Source: Syntrophomonas sp.
Lineage (GTDB): Bacteria; Bacillota; Syntrophomonadia; Syntrophomonadales; Syntrophomonadaceae
Length of the DNA stretch: 64,000 bases
Direction: 5' to 3'
NCBI GenBank assembly: GCA_016841245.1
Contig: JAENZN010000013.1
Location: 31,728 to 95,727 of the forward strand
Under the pieces are notes generated by a model. The model was not told where the DNA came from, did no database searches, and saw nothing but the letters and a program-made list of their open reading frames with translations. How positions within the stretch are numbered: position 1 is the first letter of the stretch; every line of letters begins with the position of its first letter. Below, piece by piece: positions 32,902 to 41,214 of the stretch. The position numbers were made by a program, and so were the translations under genes.

Positions 32902-33861
32902 TTAAAAATAGCTGTAAGGTTCTTCAGCATCTCTTCCCTGCCAGGTGTCCCGTTCCACAAGACGCTGGTCGATCCGGTTCAATATCTCCCATTTATTTAG
33001 ACTCCAGGTGGGCCCAATCAAAAGATTCCGCGGGCTATCTCCGGTAAGTCTGTGAATAACTACCTGGGGCGGCAGCATCTCCAGCAGGTCTATGACCAGT
33101 TCCACATATTCATCAGCTTCCAGAAATGCAAACGGATTCTTTTTATATATTTCCTCCAATGGGGTCCCTTGCATCAAGTGCAGCAGGTGTATTTTAAGAC
33201 CCTGGATATCCATCTGGGCAATTTTTCTTCCGGTCTGTTTCATGTCTTCAATACTTTCACCGGGAAGGCCCAGAATTATATGGGTACAGGTCTCTATATT
33301 TCTGGCTCTCAACTTATTCAGCGCATCCTGAAAATCGTTAAAGCAGTAATGCATATTCATAGCCTGAGAAGTAGTCTCATGAATGGTCTGCAGCCCTAAT
33401 TCTACCCACAAATAGGTCTTATGGTTTATTTCCTCCAGTAAATCCATTACTTCATCAGGCAGGCAGTCAGGCCGGGTAGCTACTGCCAAACCCACCACTC
33501 CGGGATGCTGAAGAGCCAGATGGTATAGATATTGTAATCTTTCTACCGGGGCATAGGTATTGGTGAAAGCCTGATAATAAGCGATATACTTTCCCTGGGC
33601 CCATTTTCTGTGCATAATTGTCTTTACCTGGGCGAATTGTCCTTCCAAATTCTTGCTCCGGTCCCCGGCAAAATCCCCAGAGCCTCTAAGGCTGCAGAAA
33701 GCACATCCACCAATGGATAGAGTTCCATCCCGGTTGGGGCAAGTTAACCCAGCATCCAGAGGAATTTTAAATACCTTCTGTCCAAATTTTCCCCGCAGAT
33801 GGTAATTCAGGCTGTGATAGCGCTTACCGCCCCACTGCATAAATCCTTTACTGTTTATCAA
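32902..33861 (-). CDS. TIGR01212-type (YtqA) radical SAM protein
   Basis: 319 residues. The N-terminal segment PNRDGTLSIGGCAFCS, with C-x7-C-x2-C counted from the preceding TCPNRDG, is the variant radical-SAM cluster motif of the TIGR01212 family. GLAVATRPDCL and ELGLQTIHE follow, as expected. The enzyme should bind a [4Fe-4S] cluster and S-adenosylmethionine; its substrate is not established, though relatives of the Elp3 type suggest RNA modification. It is a single gene transcribed away from the plus-strand hypothetical gene at 33959. Confidence 0.92.
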   Translation of the reverse strand: MINSKGFMQWGGKRYHSLNYHLRGKFGQKVFKIPLDAGLTCPNRDGTLSIGGCAFCSLRGSGDFAGDRSKNLEGQFAQVKTIMHRKWAQGKYIAYYQAFTNTYAPVERLQYLYHLALQHPGVVGLAVATRPDCLPDEVMDLLEEINHKTYLWVELGLQTIHETTSQAMNMHYCFNDFQDALNKLRARNIETCTHIILGLPGESIEDMKQTGRKIAQMDIQGLKIHLLHLMQGTPLEEIYKKNPFAFLEADEYVELVIDLLEMLPPQVVIHRLTGDSPRNLLIGPTWSLNKWEILNRIDQRLVERDTWQGRDAEEPYSYF

Positions 33862-33958
33862 CCAACTTCACATCCTGTATTACATGCTAAAGCATTTTCC
33901 AATGTCTGCAACTTACTTTATAATAATAGCAGTGTATTAATGAAATGGAGGCATTATT

Positions 33959-34486
33959 TTGTTCAAAAAAGAATATCTTTATGTTAGTCTGGTCATTATT
34001 GTGGTAATTTCTATTGCGGTATTGGTAGGCAGCAGAAGCCCGAAAGTCGACACTGTTTACCCTGAAGAACGTCTCGTACTCCAGATGGAGGATTTTGTAG
34101 TTAAAACTGATAATCATAAATTAACTGTAGGGCAAACCAATTATGACCAGGCTATTAAAATCTTCCCAGACATAAAAAAACTGGGAGGTTCCACAGTATA
34201 CCATCCAGAGGCTTTCCCTATGTATCTTACTTTTTCAGAAGATGAAAATATTCTGATCGCAGTACATATATTTGGAGAAGAAGCTGCTACCTCTAGAGGT
34301 ATTTCAGTTGGTGATTCCCCCGATAAAGCAGTTCAGCAGTATGGTAAGAATTATGTACGCTTCAGCCTCAAGGATCCTGGCAATGAAGATTATGATATGC
34401 TCTATGGAGAAAACAACGGTAATACCGTTATATTTCAGGTCAGGAATAACAGCATAACAAAAATTATTATACAGCATACACCATGA
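33959..34486 (+). CDS. Membrane-anchored protein of unknown function
   Basis: 175 residues, TTG start with GGAGG 8 nt upstream. One N-terminal membrane span (LYVSLVIIVVISIAVLVG) is followed by an extracytoplasmic domain of about 145 residues with alternating strands. Features such as TVGQTNYDQAIKIFP and VGDSPDKAVQQYG resemble the small beta-lactamase-inhibitor-like or SmpA-type repeat in which a threshold sentence 'vG.s...v...G' recurs twice, but this is only a pattern likeness. It converges with the DUF1646 gene, with 12 nt between stops and no visible terminator. Confidence 0.75.
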   Translation: MFKKEYLYVSLVIIVVISIAVLVGSRSPKVDTVYPEERLVLQMEDFVVKTDNHKLTVGQTNYDQAIKIFPDIKKLGGSTVYHPEAFPMYLTFSEDENILIAVHIFGEEAATSRGISVGDSPDKAVQQYGKNYVRFSLKDPGNEDYDMLYGENNGNTVIFQVRNNSITKIIIQHTP

Positions 34487-34498
34487 TACTGATAGCTT

Positions 34499-35581
34499 CT
34501 AAACCTTTATCACGAATAAAAGTACATAAAAAATAACCATAAACAATAGCCCGATTGGGACTCCATAGCTTGCCCATTCTTTGCTGCCGATCTTTAACTT
34601 GGATGCGGATATGATATTAGGTATATTGCCAGGTATTAACATACCGCCACTGATCAAAAGCCCCATAAGAATAGCTTCCACGATCAATGGGTTGGCCATC
34701 ATAGAGGGACTCATCTCTGCTGCACACAAAGTGGCATTATCCAGTACCGCTGAAATCATATTTACCCAGTACAATAATTGAGGACTCAATCCTAATATAT
34801 ATTTGTCAATCAGGGGCTCAAATCCCTCACCCAGAAATACCAGAGCCATTACAAACAGATATACCTTCACGGCTCTCAGGATAACCCCATTCCAGGTATC
34901 TTGCTGTATCTCTTCCTCATCCAGCAGTGAATCATCGTTATCTTCTTCACTGCTCGCCGCGATCTCGCCAGCTGCTTCTTTATTGCCTGACACCCGGGAC
35001 GTATAGATGCCCGCAATTATGGAAAACACAACCACTGTTGGAATGATATATTTCCCCAGTAATCTAAGCAGGAACATAAAGTCCTGGTTTAATCGGGATA
35101 TGGCTATGGTTGCCAGAGGTTCACCAATCGGAGTCAGGGCAGCTCCTAATCCGATTGAATAACAGGCCAGTATACATACTACTATTTTTTGTTTTCTATC
35201 CATCGGTAATTGAAATATTATTTCTACCAGAATGATTGATGCTACAATAGCAGTAATTACACTGGATAATAATCCCAGTATCAAGACTACCATAAACACC
35301 ACCAGAGCCACCGGGTATTTCCTGCATACCTTACCCATAAACTGTGCAAATGGTTCTTTCATAAGAAAAAATAGAGCTCCGGCAATCAGTACTGCTCCAG
35401 CTATCATAACTGGTTCTCGCAAAGCTTCTATAACCAATTCCATATTCATCTTGCTCGAAATAAAGGCTGCACCAATACCCATAACGAACAAAAATAATTC
35501 CAGGTTTTCTTCCACTTTGTGAAAGAGGAATGGCAATGATAATACCATTACCAATATAACTATGAGTCCTGTTATAACCAC
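34499..35581 (-). CDS. DUF1646 family membrane transporter-like protein
   Basis: 360 residues with about ten hydrophobic segments and one charged cytoplasmic loop (around 205-225, rich in Asp/Glu: SSEEDNDDSLLDEEE). GLGAALTPIGEPLATIAISRL and the late segment GGMLIPGNIPNIISASKLK resemble the two substrate-binding half-repeats of the ion-transporter superfamily that includes NhaD/ArsB. It is probably an anion or cation-coupled transporter in the cytoplasmic membrane; the substrate is unknown. It stands alone, with ribosome-binding site AGGAGATAC before the ATG/GTG. Confidence 0.88.
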   Translation of the reverse strand: MVITGLIVILVMVLSLPFLFHKVEENLELFLFVMGIGAAFISSKMNMELVIEALREPVMIAGAVLIAGALFFLMKEPFAQFMGKVCRKYPVALVVFMVVLILGLLSSVITAIVASIILVEIIFQLPMDRKQKIVVCILACYSIGLGAALTPIGEPLATIAISRLNQDFMFLLRLLGKYIIPTVVVFSIIAGIYTSRVSGNKEAAGEIAASSEEDNDDSLLDEEEIQQDTWNGVILRAVKVYLFVMALVFLGEGFEPLIDKYILGLSPQLLYWVNMISAVLDNATLCAAEMSPSMMANPLIVEAILMGLLISGGMLIPGNIPNIISASKLKIGSKEWASYGVPIGLLFMVIFYVLLFVIKV

Positions 35582-35697
35582 TGTATCTCCTCCTGATTAG
35601 TCCAAATATTAAAGATTTATAGCAAATCTAATTATAGACTTTACGCTAAAGCCATAAAAAAATCAAGTTAATTAAATGTTAATTTAGGGGATAATTA

Positions 35698-35725
35698 AAA
35701 CCCCCAAAACCTAATTTGAGGGTTT
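35698..35725 (-). terminator. Terminator of the rib operon
   Basis: AAACCC.CAAA / TTTG.GGGTTT stem followed on the minus strand by TTAATTAT, about 32 nt past the ribH stop. Confidence 0.7.
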
Positions 35726-35757
35726 GATGAGCTGATTTGACTGGCATTAATTACCGG

Positions 35758-36222
35758 CTATTTTATATTGTTAAAGAGATTAACCATCTCTAATGCGGTC
35801 ATAGCAGCGTCAGATCCCTTATTACCCGCCTTGGTTCCAGCTCTTTCTATGGCCTGCTCAATAGTATCGGTAGTCAATACACCATATATAACAGGTATTC
35901 CGGTATTTAAACCCACCTGAGCAACTCCCTTGGTTACTTCCGATGCTACATACTCAAAATGAGGGGTGGCGCCCCTGATAACCGTGCCCAGACAAATTAC
36001 GGAATCATATCCTTTTCCAGTCATTTTCTGAGCAGCCAGAGGTATTTCAAAGGCACCAGGTACCCAGGCAATTTCGATACTTTCTTCATCTACACCATGT
36101 CTTAACAGGGTATCCAGGCATCCAGATAAGAGTTTATTGGTAATAAATTCATTAAATCTTGATACGACGATACCGAATTTTAGATTTTCCCCGATTAATT
36201 TCCCTTCATATACTCTTGGCAA
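35758..36222 (-). CDS. ribH: 6,7-dimethyl-8-ribityllumazine synthase
   Basis: 154 residues, normal length. It condenses 5-amino-6-ribitylamino-uracil with dihydroxybutanone phosphate in the second-last riboflavin step. [39 protein letters not shown] (catalytic His) and [11 protein letters not shown] are diagnostic. The frame could extend to 36369, but TTG 36222 with GGGAGG 9 nt upstream gives the right N-terminus (PRVYEGKL). It is the last gene of the rib operon and is separated from ribBA by a MITE-like repeat of about 110 bp. Confidence 0.96.
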   Translation of the reverse strand: MPRVYEGKLIGENLKFGIVVSRFNEFITNKLLSGCLDTLLRHGVDEESIEIAWVPGAFEIPLAAQKMTGKGYDSVICLGTVIRGATPHFEYVASEVTKGVAQVGLNTGIPVIYGVLTTDTIEQAIERAGTKAGNKGSDAAMTALEMVNLFNNIK

Positions 36223-36255
36223 TTTACGCAACCTCCCTTTAATATTATTACTCTG

Positions 36256-36367
36256 GATTCCACTGCCAAAACCCAAGACTACTTTTTGAATGCATAAATA
36301 TTCAGGAGACTGACGACGGTATATTTTTACATTCAAAATCACGAATATTACTTTTTGCGGTGGAATC
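36256..36367. repeat. MITE-like repeat inserted between ribBA and ribH
   Basis: 112 bp with imperfect terminal inverted repeats (GATTCCACTGCCAAAA ... TTTTTGCGGTGGAATC) and inner inverted segments (TTTTTGAATGCATAAATATT / TATATTTTTACATTCAAAAT). Its right 62 bp match 14284-14345 at 57 of 62 positions. It has no coding capacity. Confidence 0.8.
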
Positions 36368-36371
36368 ACTC

Positions 36372-37568
36372 TTACATATTTAACAAAAGATGTCCCATTT
36401 TTTCTTTCTTGGTCTTAAGGTAGTTCCTGTTCTCCATCCGGCTTTCTATTTCCATGGGCACCCTTTCTACTACCTCCAGGTGATGTCCCTCCAATCCCCT
36501 GATTTTCTTAGGATTATTGGTCATTAAACGCATTTTTTTAACCCCCAGATCGGTTAAAATCTGTGCTCCTATTCCATAATCTCTCAGGTCAGCTGCAAAC
36601 CCCATGTCCAGGTTGGCCTGCACCGTATCTCTGCCGTTATCCTGCAGCTTATAGGCTCTGATTTTGTTGCATAGCCCAATTCCCCTGCCTTCCTGGCGCA
36701 TATACAGCAGAACTCCCTTGCCCTCTTCTTCTATCATCTCCAGGGCTTTTTGCAGCTGTTCTCCACAATCACATCGCTTGCTGGCAAAAGCATCACCAGT
36801 CAGACATTCGGAATGAACCCGGACTAATATCGGTTCATCTTCCTCCCAATGGCCTTTAACCAGAGCCAGATGTTCTTTTTCATCAAGTAATGATTTATAT
36901 GCAACCGCTTTAAAATCTCCGAACGCAGTAGGAAGATGAGCATCATCAAACCTGATAATAAGCTTTTCACTGCGGCGGCGATATTCAATAATATCAGCGA
37001 TAGTAATGATTTTAATATCAAATTGCCGGGCAAATTCTATTAATTCCGGTACCCGGGCCATAGTTCCATCAGGATTCATTATTTCACATATCACTGATGC
37101 CGGATACAGTCCGGCCAGTCTAGCCAGATCTATGGAACCTTCAGTATGTCCGGCTCTTCTCAAGGTACCGCCTTCCCGGTATCTTAAGGGGAATATATGG
37201 CCTGGTCTTCTAAAATCAGCAGCTACGCTGTCTTCGGCTATAAGTGCTTTTACGGTATCAGCCCTTTCATGGGCAGATATACCGGTAGTAGTGGTCTTGT
37301 AGTCAACCGACACCGTAAAGGCTGTTTCATGGTTGTCGGTATTAGCCATAACCATAGGTTTTATATCCAGCCGATCCAGTGTCTCTCCTTCCATAGGAAC
37401 ACATATCAATCCCCGGGCATGAACAGCCATAAAATTGATTATGTCTGGAGTTGCTTTTTCTCCCGCTATAACCAAATCACCTTCATTTTCCCGGTCTTCA
37501 TCATCGACTAGAATAACCATTCTACCATCTCTTATATCGTTTATTGCTTCTTCTACACTATTGAACAT
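36372..37568 (-). CDS. ribBA: Bifunctional DHBP synthase / GTP cyclohydrolase II
   Basis: 398 residues, a fusion. The N-terminal half (1-200) is 3,4-dihydroxy-2-butanone-4-phosphate synthase: [13 protein letters not shown] (metal/catalytic acidic cluster), [15 protein letters not shown] segment RRAGHTEGS. The C-terminal half is GTP cyclohydrolase [23 protein letters not shown] with the zinc Cys residues, [13 protein letters not shown] and [13 protein letters not shown]. It supplies both precursors of riboflavin. It lies 12 nt after the riboflavin synthase gene in the FMN-riboswitch operon. Confidence 0.97.
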   Translation of the reverse strand: MFNSVEEAINDIRDGRMVILVDDEDRENEGDLVIAGEKATPDIINFMAVHARGLICVPMEGETLDRLDIKPMVMANTDNHETAFTVSVDYKTTTTGISAHERADTVKALIAEDSVAADFRRPGHIFPLRYREGGTLRRAGHTEGSIDLARLAGLYPASVICEIMNPDGTMARVPELIEFARQFDIKIITIADIIEYRRRSEKLIIRFDDAHLPTAFGDFKAVAYKSLLDEKEHLALVKGHWEEDEPILVRVHSECLTGDAFASKRCDCGEQLQKALEMIEEEGKGVLLYMRQEGRGIGLCNKIRAYKLQDNGRDTVQANLDMGFAADLRDYGIGAQILTDLGVKKMRLMTNNPKKIRGLEGHHLEVVERVPMEIESRMENRNYLKTKKEKMGHLLLNM

Positions 37569-37580
37569 GCTGACGCCCCC

Positions 37581-38231
37581 TTAAATAAATCCATTTTCAG
37601 CCAAATAACTATAATCAATACCTTTTCTGTTTTTCTCTTTATCACTGCCCATGAGCAGTTTTTCAACGTAGCGCCCCACTACATCAGTTTCCAGGTTAAC
37701 TCTATCACCTGCCCTTTTCTCGCTCAGTACAGTCAATTCTGCGGTATGCGGTATAAGTGATACCGTAAAGCTTTCCTGGCTCACCTCTATTACTGTCAGG
37801 CTGACTCCGTCAACCGCTATTGATCCTTTGGCAACAATATATCTCAAAATATCCGGCTCTGCCTTAATTCGGTATATGATTGCAATATCCCGGGGGGCCT
37901 TATTGATAATGGTCCCGATACCGTCAACATGACCCTGCACAAGATGTCCCCCTAATCTGTCCGCCAGCCTCAGAGCCCTTTCCAGATTGACCGGACTGCC
38001 GCTGCTCAAAGATTTCAGGGTAGTTCGATTATAAGTTTCCGGCATTACATCGGCTGTAAACTGGCTGACGGTACTTTCAGTTACCGTAAGACAAACACCA
38101 TTTACCGCCATACTGTCACCTAGCTTAACATCATCCAGTACTTTAGCAGCCTGGATGGATATTTGAAATGATTGCTTACCCCGATTTATCTGTTTTACTC
38201 TGCCAATCTCCTCTACAATTCCAGTAAATAT
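37581..38231 (-). CDS. ribE: Riboflavin synthase alpha chain, probable AUA start
   Basis: About 216 residues in two lumazine-binding repeats (first: FTGIVEEIGR ... GDSMAVNGVCLTV; second: GHLVQGHVDGIG ... GSIAVDGVSLTV). It dismutates two lumazines to riboflavin. The normal N-terminus M-F-T-G falls exactly on an ATA codon (38231) placed 7 nt after GGGAGG. The only ATG in frame (38246) overlaps that ribosome-binding site and has none of its own, so AUA initiation is likely. It lies 47 nt after ribD. Confidence 0.93.
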   Translation of the reverse strand: MFTGIVEEIGRVKQINRGKQSFQISIQAAKVLDDVKLGDSMAVNGVCLTVTESTVSQFTADVMPETYNRTTLKSLSSGSPVNLERALRLADRLGGHLVQGHVDGIGTIINKAPRDIAIIYRIKAEPDILRYIVAKGSIAVDGVSLTVIEVSQESFTVSLIPHTAELTVLSEKRAGDRVNLETDVVGRYVEKLLMGSDKEKNRKGIDYSYLAENGFI

Positions 38232-38293
38232 ACTATTACCTCCCATTGTATATATTTATCTTTAACCATCCTGGCTGTCAGGTTTGAACGAAT

Positions 38294-39394
38294 TTAACCT
38301 GTAGTGGCAGTAATCAATATATCCTTTTCGAAGCTCCGCACTTCGCTGATAGTTAACTGCACAGCCTCATTCATAAATTCGCATCCATCTCCGCCCACTG
38401 GCGATGGTGCTCCTCGCCCACCGACAATTTTTGGAGCAATAAACCAGAACAGCTTATCGACCAATCCCGTATGGATGAATGAAGCATTTATTTCAGCCCC
38501 TCCTTCCACCAGGATGCTGGTTATTTCCCGACCGGCCAGAATCGACATCGCTTCCGACAGCGGTACCTTATCTTCCTCCAGTTCCAGTTTAATTATCTCT
38601 ACTCCCAGGGCCGCTAAAGGCTGAGCTTTTCCTTCATCGCTATTGGTTCCGCAAAACACTATGGTAGGCTGCTGCTTACTGCTCTGGGCAATTATGCTGT
38701 CTACGGGCAGTTCAAGATTACTATCGATAACTATTCTAATGGGATTCCGCCCCTGCTCATCATCCAGCCTGGTATTAAGCTGGGGATTATCCGCCAGGAC
38801 CGTACCTATTCCCACCAGAATAGCATCATAGGTATTTCTAAGTTGATGTACATATTTTCTGGCATCTGCTCCGGTAATCCAACGCGAATCCCCGGTGTGG
38901 GCTGCAATCTTCCCGTCCAGAGTCATAGCTGTTTTGAGTGCTACAAAGGGCATCCCGCTTTGAATATATTTAAAAAACACTTCATTCAACTGCACTGCTG
39001 CTTCCCGCATGACCCCAACTTCAGTCTCGATTCCTGCCTGCTGGAGTATTTCTGATCCCTTACCGGCTACTTTAGGATTAGGATCCATGGCAGCAATAAC
39101 CACTCTCTTTATACCTGCCTTAATAATCGCCTCGGTACAGGGGGGAGTTCTGCCATGATGACAGCAGGGCTCCAGAGAAACATAAAGGGTTGCTCCAGAC
39201 GCCTCAGTACCTGCTGATTGCAGGGCATGTATTTCAGCATGGGGTGTACCGGCTTTTTGATGATATCCTTCACCGATTATGTGCCCATCTTTAACTATAA
39301 CTGCCCCCACCAATGGATTGGGGCTGGTTCTTCCTCTAGCTCTTAAAGCCAGTTCTATAGCTCTTTGCATGTATTTTTTGTCTATCTTATTCAA
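38294..39394 (-). CDS. ribD: Bifunctional riboflavin deaminase/reductase
   Basis: 366 residues. The N-terminal deaminase has the zinc motif TPHAEIHAL and LEPCCHHGRTPPC; the C-terminal reductase has KTAMTLDGKIAAHTGDSRWI, DAILVGIGTVLADNPQLN and SILVEGGAEINASF. It deaminates and then reduces the pyrimidine intermediate of riboflavin synthesis. It is the first gene of the operon, preceded by a terminator hairpin and an FMN riboswitch, so expression falls when FMN is plentiful. Confidence 0.97.
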   Translation of the reverse strand: MNKIDKKYMQRAIELALRARGRTSPNPLVGAVIVKDGHIIGEGYHQKAGTPHAEIHALQSAGTEASGATLYVSLEPCCHHGRTPPCTEAIIKAGIKRVVIAAMDPNPKVAGKGSEILQQAGIETEVGVMREAAVQLNEVFFKYIQSGMPFVALKTAMTLDGKIAAHTGDSRWITGADARKYVHQLRNTYDAILVGIGTVLADNPQLNTRLDDEQGRNPIRIVIDSNLELPVDSIIAQSSKQQPTIVFCGTNSDEGKAQPLAALGVEIIKLELEEDKVPLSEAMSILAGREITSILVEGGAEINASFIHTGLVDKLFWFIAPKIVGGRGAPSPVGGDGCEFMNEAVQLTISEVRSFEKDILITATTG

Positions 39395-39418
39395 CTAATA
39401 TACACCCCTAAACAGAAT

Positions 39419-39441
39419 AAACCCGATGTTTCATCGGGTTT
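39419..39441 (-). terminator. Riboswitch-controlled terminator before ribD
   Basis: Perfect 10-bp stem AAACCCGATG / CATCGGGTTT with a 3-nt loop, followed on the minus strand by ATTCTGTTT, between the FMN aptamer and ribD. Confidence 0.85.
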
Positions 39442-39487
39442 TGGACGTAGGATAATAAACCAGCTTATTAGGCAGGCTTAAACAATC

Positions 39488-39603
39488 CTTCTTCTCCCAT
39501 CCAGACTATAACTGTCGGCTCTGGAATTTCACCAGGTCCTGCCTTTGATAAAGGCTCACGGGCTGTAACCGTCGATAGGGAATTTCACCCATCCCCGAAG
39601 AAA
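39488..39603 (-). ncRNA. FMN riboswitch (RFN element)
   Basis: The minus strand shows the RFN consensus in order: TCTTCGGGGATGGGTGAAAT, TCCCTATCGACGGT, AGCCCGTGAGC, GCAGGACCTGGTGAAAT, TCCAGAGCCGACAGT and TAGTCTGGATGGGAGAAGA. It senses FMN and acts on the rib operon through the terminator at 39419-39441. Confidence 0.97.
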
Positions 39604-39643
39604 GTAATCTATATTTTTTTGTTATTACATATTATCATTTCAT

Positions 39644-40309
39644 CTAAAAATGGTCAAGCCACGCCGCATCCCGCAGCGATTTAACCGCCAGGCCCACATC
39701 ACTGGCCCCGAATATGTAAGACCCGGAGACCAGGACATTACAGCCGGATGCTACCACCTGCCGAGCAGTTTCATCATTGATTCCTCCATCAACCTGCAGA
39801 TAAGCTGGGGAACCACAGTTGTCCAACATTTGTCTCACCTGTTTAAGCTTGCGGATTACCGAGGGAATAAATTCCTGCCCTCCGAAACCGGGATTTACAC
39901 TCATCAATAACACCAGATCTACTTCTTCAATAATATTTTCCAGTACATTTACCGGGGTGGCCGGATTAATCGCTACTCCTGCCTTTATTCCGTGGTCTTT
40001 AATCAATCTAATCACCCGGTGCAAATGGGTGCAGGCTTCGCTGTGAACCCCAATCAAATCAGCTCCTGCTTCTATGAAAGCCGGTATTAATTGTTCCGGT
40101 TTTTCGATCATTAAATGGACATCCAGGAAAAGACGGGTATTCTTTTTAATAGCGGCAACAACGGGTGGCCCGATGGTAAGATTTGGTACAAAATGCCCAT
40201 CCATCACGTCTATATGCAACCAATCAGCTCCCGCCTCTTCTACCTTCTTTATGTCCTCCTGCAGACAGGCAAAATTGGCTGATAAAATTGAGGGGGCAAT
40301 CAATATCAT
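39644..40309 (-). CDS. rpe: Ribulose-phosphate 3-epimerase
   Basis: 221 residues with a TIM-barrel. APSILSANFACL at the N-terminus, LHIDVMDGHFVPNLTIGP (metal ligands His and Asp), DVHLMIEKPE, LLMSVNPGFGGQEF and LQVDGGINDETA are diagnostic. It interconverts ribulose-5-P and xylulose-5-P in the pentose phosphate pathway. The preferred ATG 40309 overlaps the rsgA stop by 4 nt and follows GAGGTGTTACAA. It is the end of the rsmB-to-rpe gene series. Confidence 0.97.
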   Translation of the reverse strand: MILIAPSILSANFACLQEDIKKVEEAGADWLHIDVMDGHFVPNLTIGPPVVAAIKKNTRLFLDVHLMIEKPEQLIPAFIEAGADLIGVHSEACTHLHRVIRLIKDHGIKAGVAINPATPVNVLENIIEEVDLVLLMSVNPGFGGQEFIPSVIRKLKQVRQMLDNCGSPAYLQVDGGINDETARQVVASGCNVLVSGSYIFGASDVGLAVKSLRDAAWLDHF

Positions 40310-41190
40310 TTGTAACACCTCTCACTGCTAATTACTTCCTCCAGCATGGTTAAATAGTTATTATACCGGAAATCAGGTATCGTTCCTTCTTCCAGGGCTT
40401 GTTTAACACCACATATTCTTTCTTTATAATGCAGACAATCTCTAAACTCGCATTGATCTGTATATTTATTAAAATCCTGAAAGTGCGCAGCTACCTCTCT
40501 TCTGGTAATAGAAGGCATCTCGATAACACTGAATCCAGGTGTATCAGCAATTAAGCCTCCGGATTGCAACGGAAACAATTCCACGTGTCTGGTGGTGTGC
40601 TTGCCTCTTCCTATTTTAGCGCTCACTTCCTGGGTCCTGATATTTAAACCCTCACTCAGAGTATTTAACAGAGTAGATTTTCCTGACCCGGACGGTCCGG
40701 CCATTACTGCTACCTGTCCTTTAACCGCTTCCCGTATGGCCTGAATACCGCAGCCGGTTTTCGCTGAAGATAAAATAAAATTAAAACCTGCCGTGGGGTA
40801 GTAGCTCTTTATGAGCTTGGCTTTCTCACTTTCCGGAATGTCACATTTATTAAGGACTACAATTGGCAGAAGACGATGGTAATCGCTTAAAAAGAGCAGC
40901 CGGTCAAGGAGTATGGGGCTGGGGGCAGGCCGGTCATGGGCAAATACAATAATTACGGCAGTAACATTCGCTATTTTCGGCCGATATAATTCATTGTCTC
41001 TGGGCAGTACCTGTTCCATTATCCCCCGGTTATTATCTAATACGGTAATAATAACTCTGTCACCGGTTAATACCTGCTGCTTAACCTTGCCTCTTAACTT
41101 GCTTGCATATATGCTGCCATCTTCATTCTGAACATAATAAAACCCGGCAATTTTTTTTATTATAATGCCCTTCAATCGATGAGCAGTCAT
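40306..41190 (-). CDS. rsgA: Ribosome small-subunit-dependent GTPase A
   Basis: 294 residues. An OB-fold N-terminus (GIIIKKIAGFYYVQ) is followed by a circularly permuted GTPase domain: G4 VVLNKCDIP comes before G1 GPSGSGKSTLLN and G3 ADTPGFS. A zinc finger follows (CEFRDCLHYKERICGVKQA, with Cys and His ligands). It releases late assembly factors from the 30S subunit. It lies 24 nt after the kinase gene and overlaps rpe by 4 nt, a common Firmicute order (rlmN-stp-stk-rsgA-rpe). Confidence 0.97.
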   Translation of the reverse strand: MTAHRLKGIIIKKIAGFYYVQNEDGSIYASKLRGKVKQQVLTGDRVIITVLDNNRGIMEQVLPRDNELYRPKIANVTAVIIVFAHDRPAPSPILLDRLLFLSDYHRLLPIVVLNKCDIPESEKAKLIKSYYPTAGFNFILSSAKTGCGIQAIREAVKGQVAVMAGPSGSGKSTLLNTLSEGLNIRTQEVSAKIGRGKHTTRHVELFPLQSGGLIADTPGFSVIEMPSITRREVAAHFQDFNKYTDQCEFRDCLHYKERICGVKQALEEGTIPDFRYNNYLTMLEEVISSERCYK

Positions 41191-41214
41191 ACAGTTCCTC
41201 CCTTTATTCGCTTG

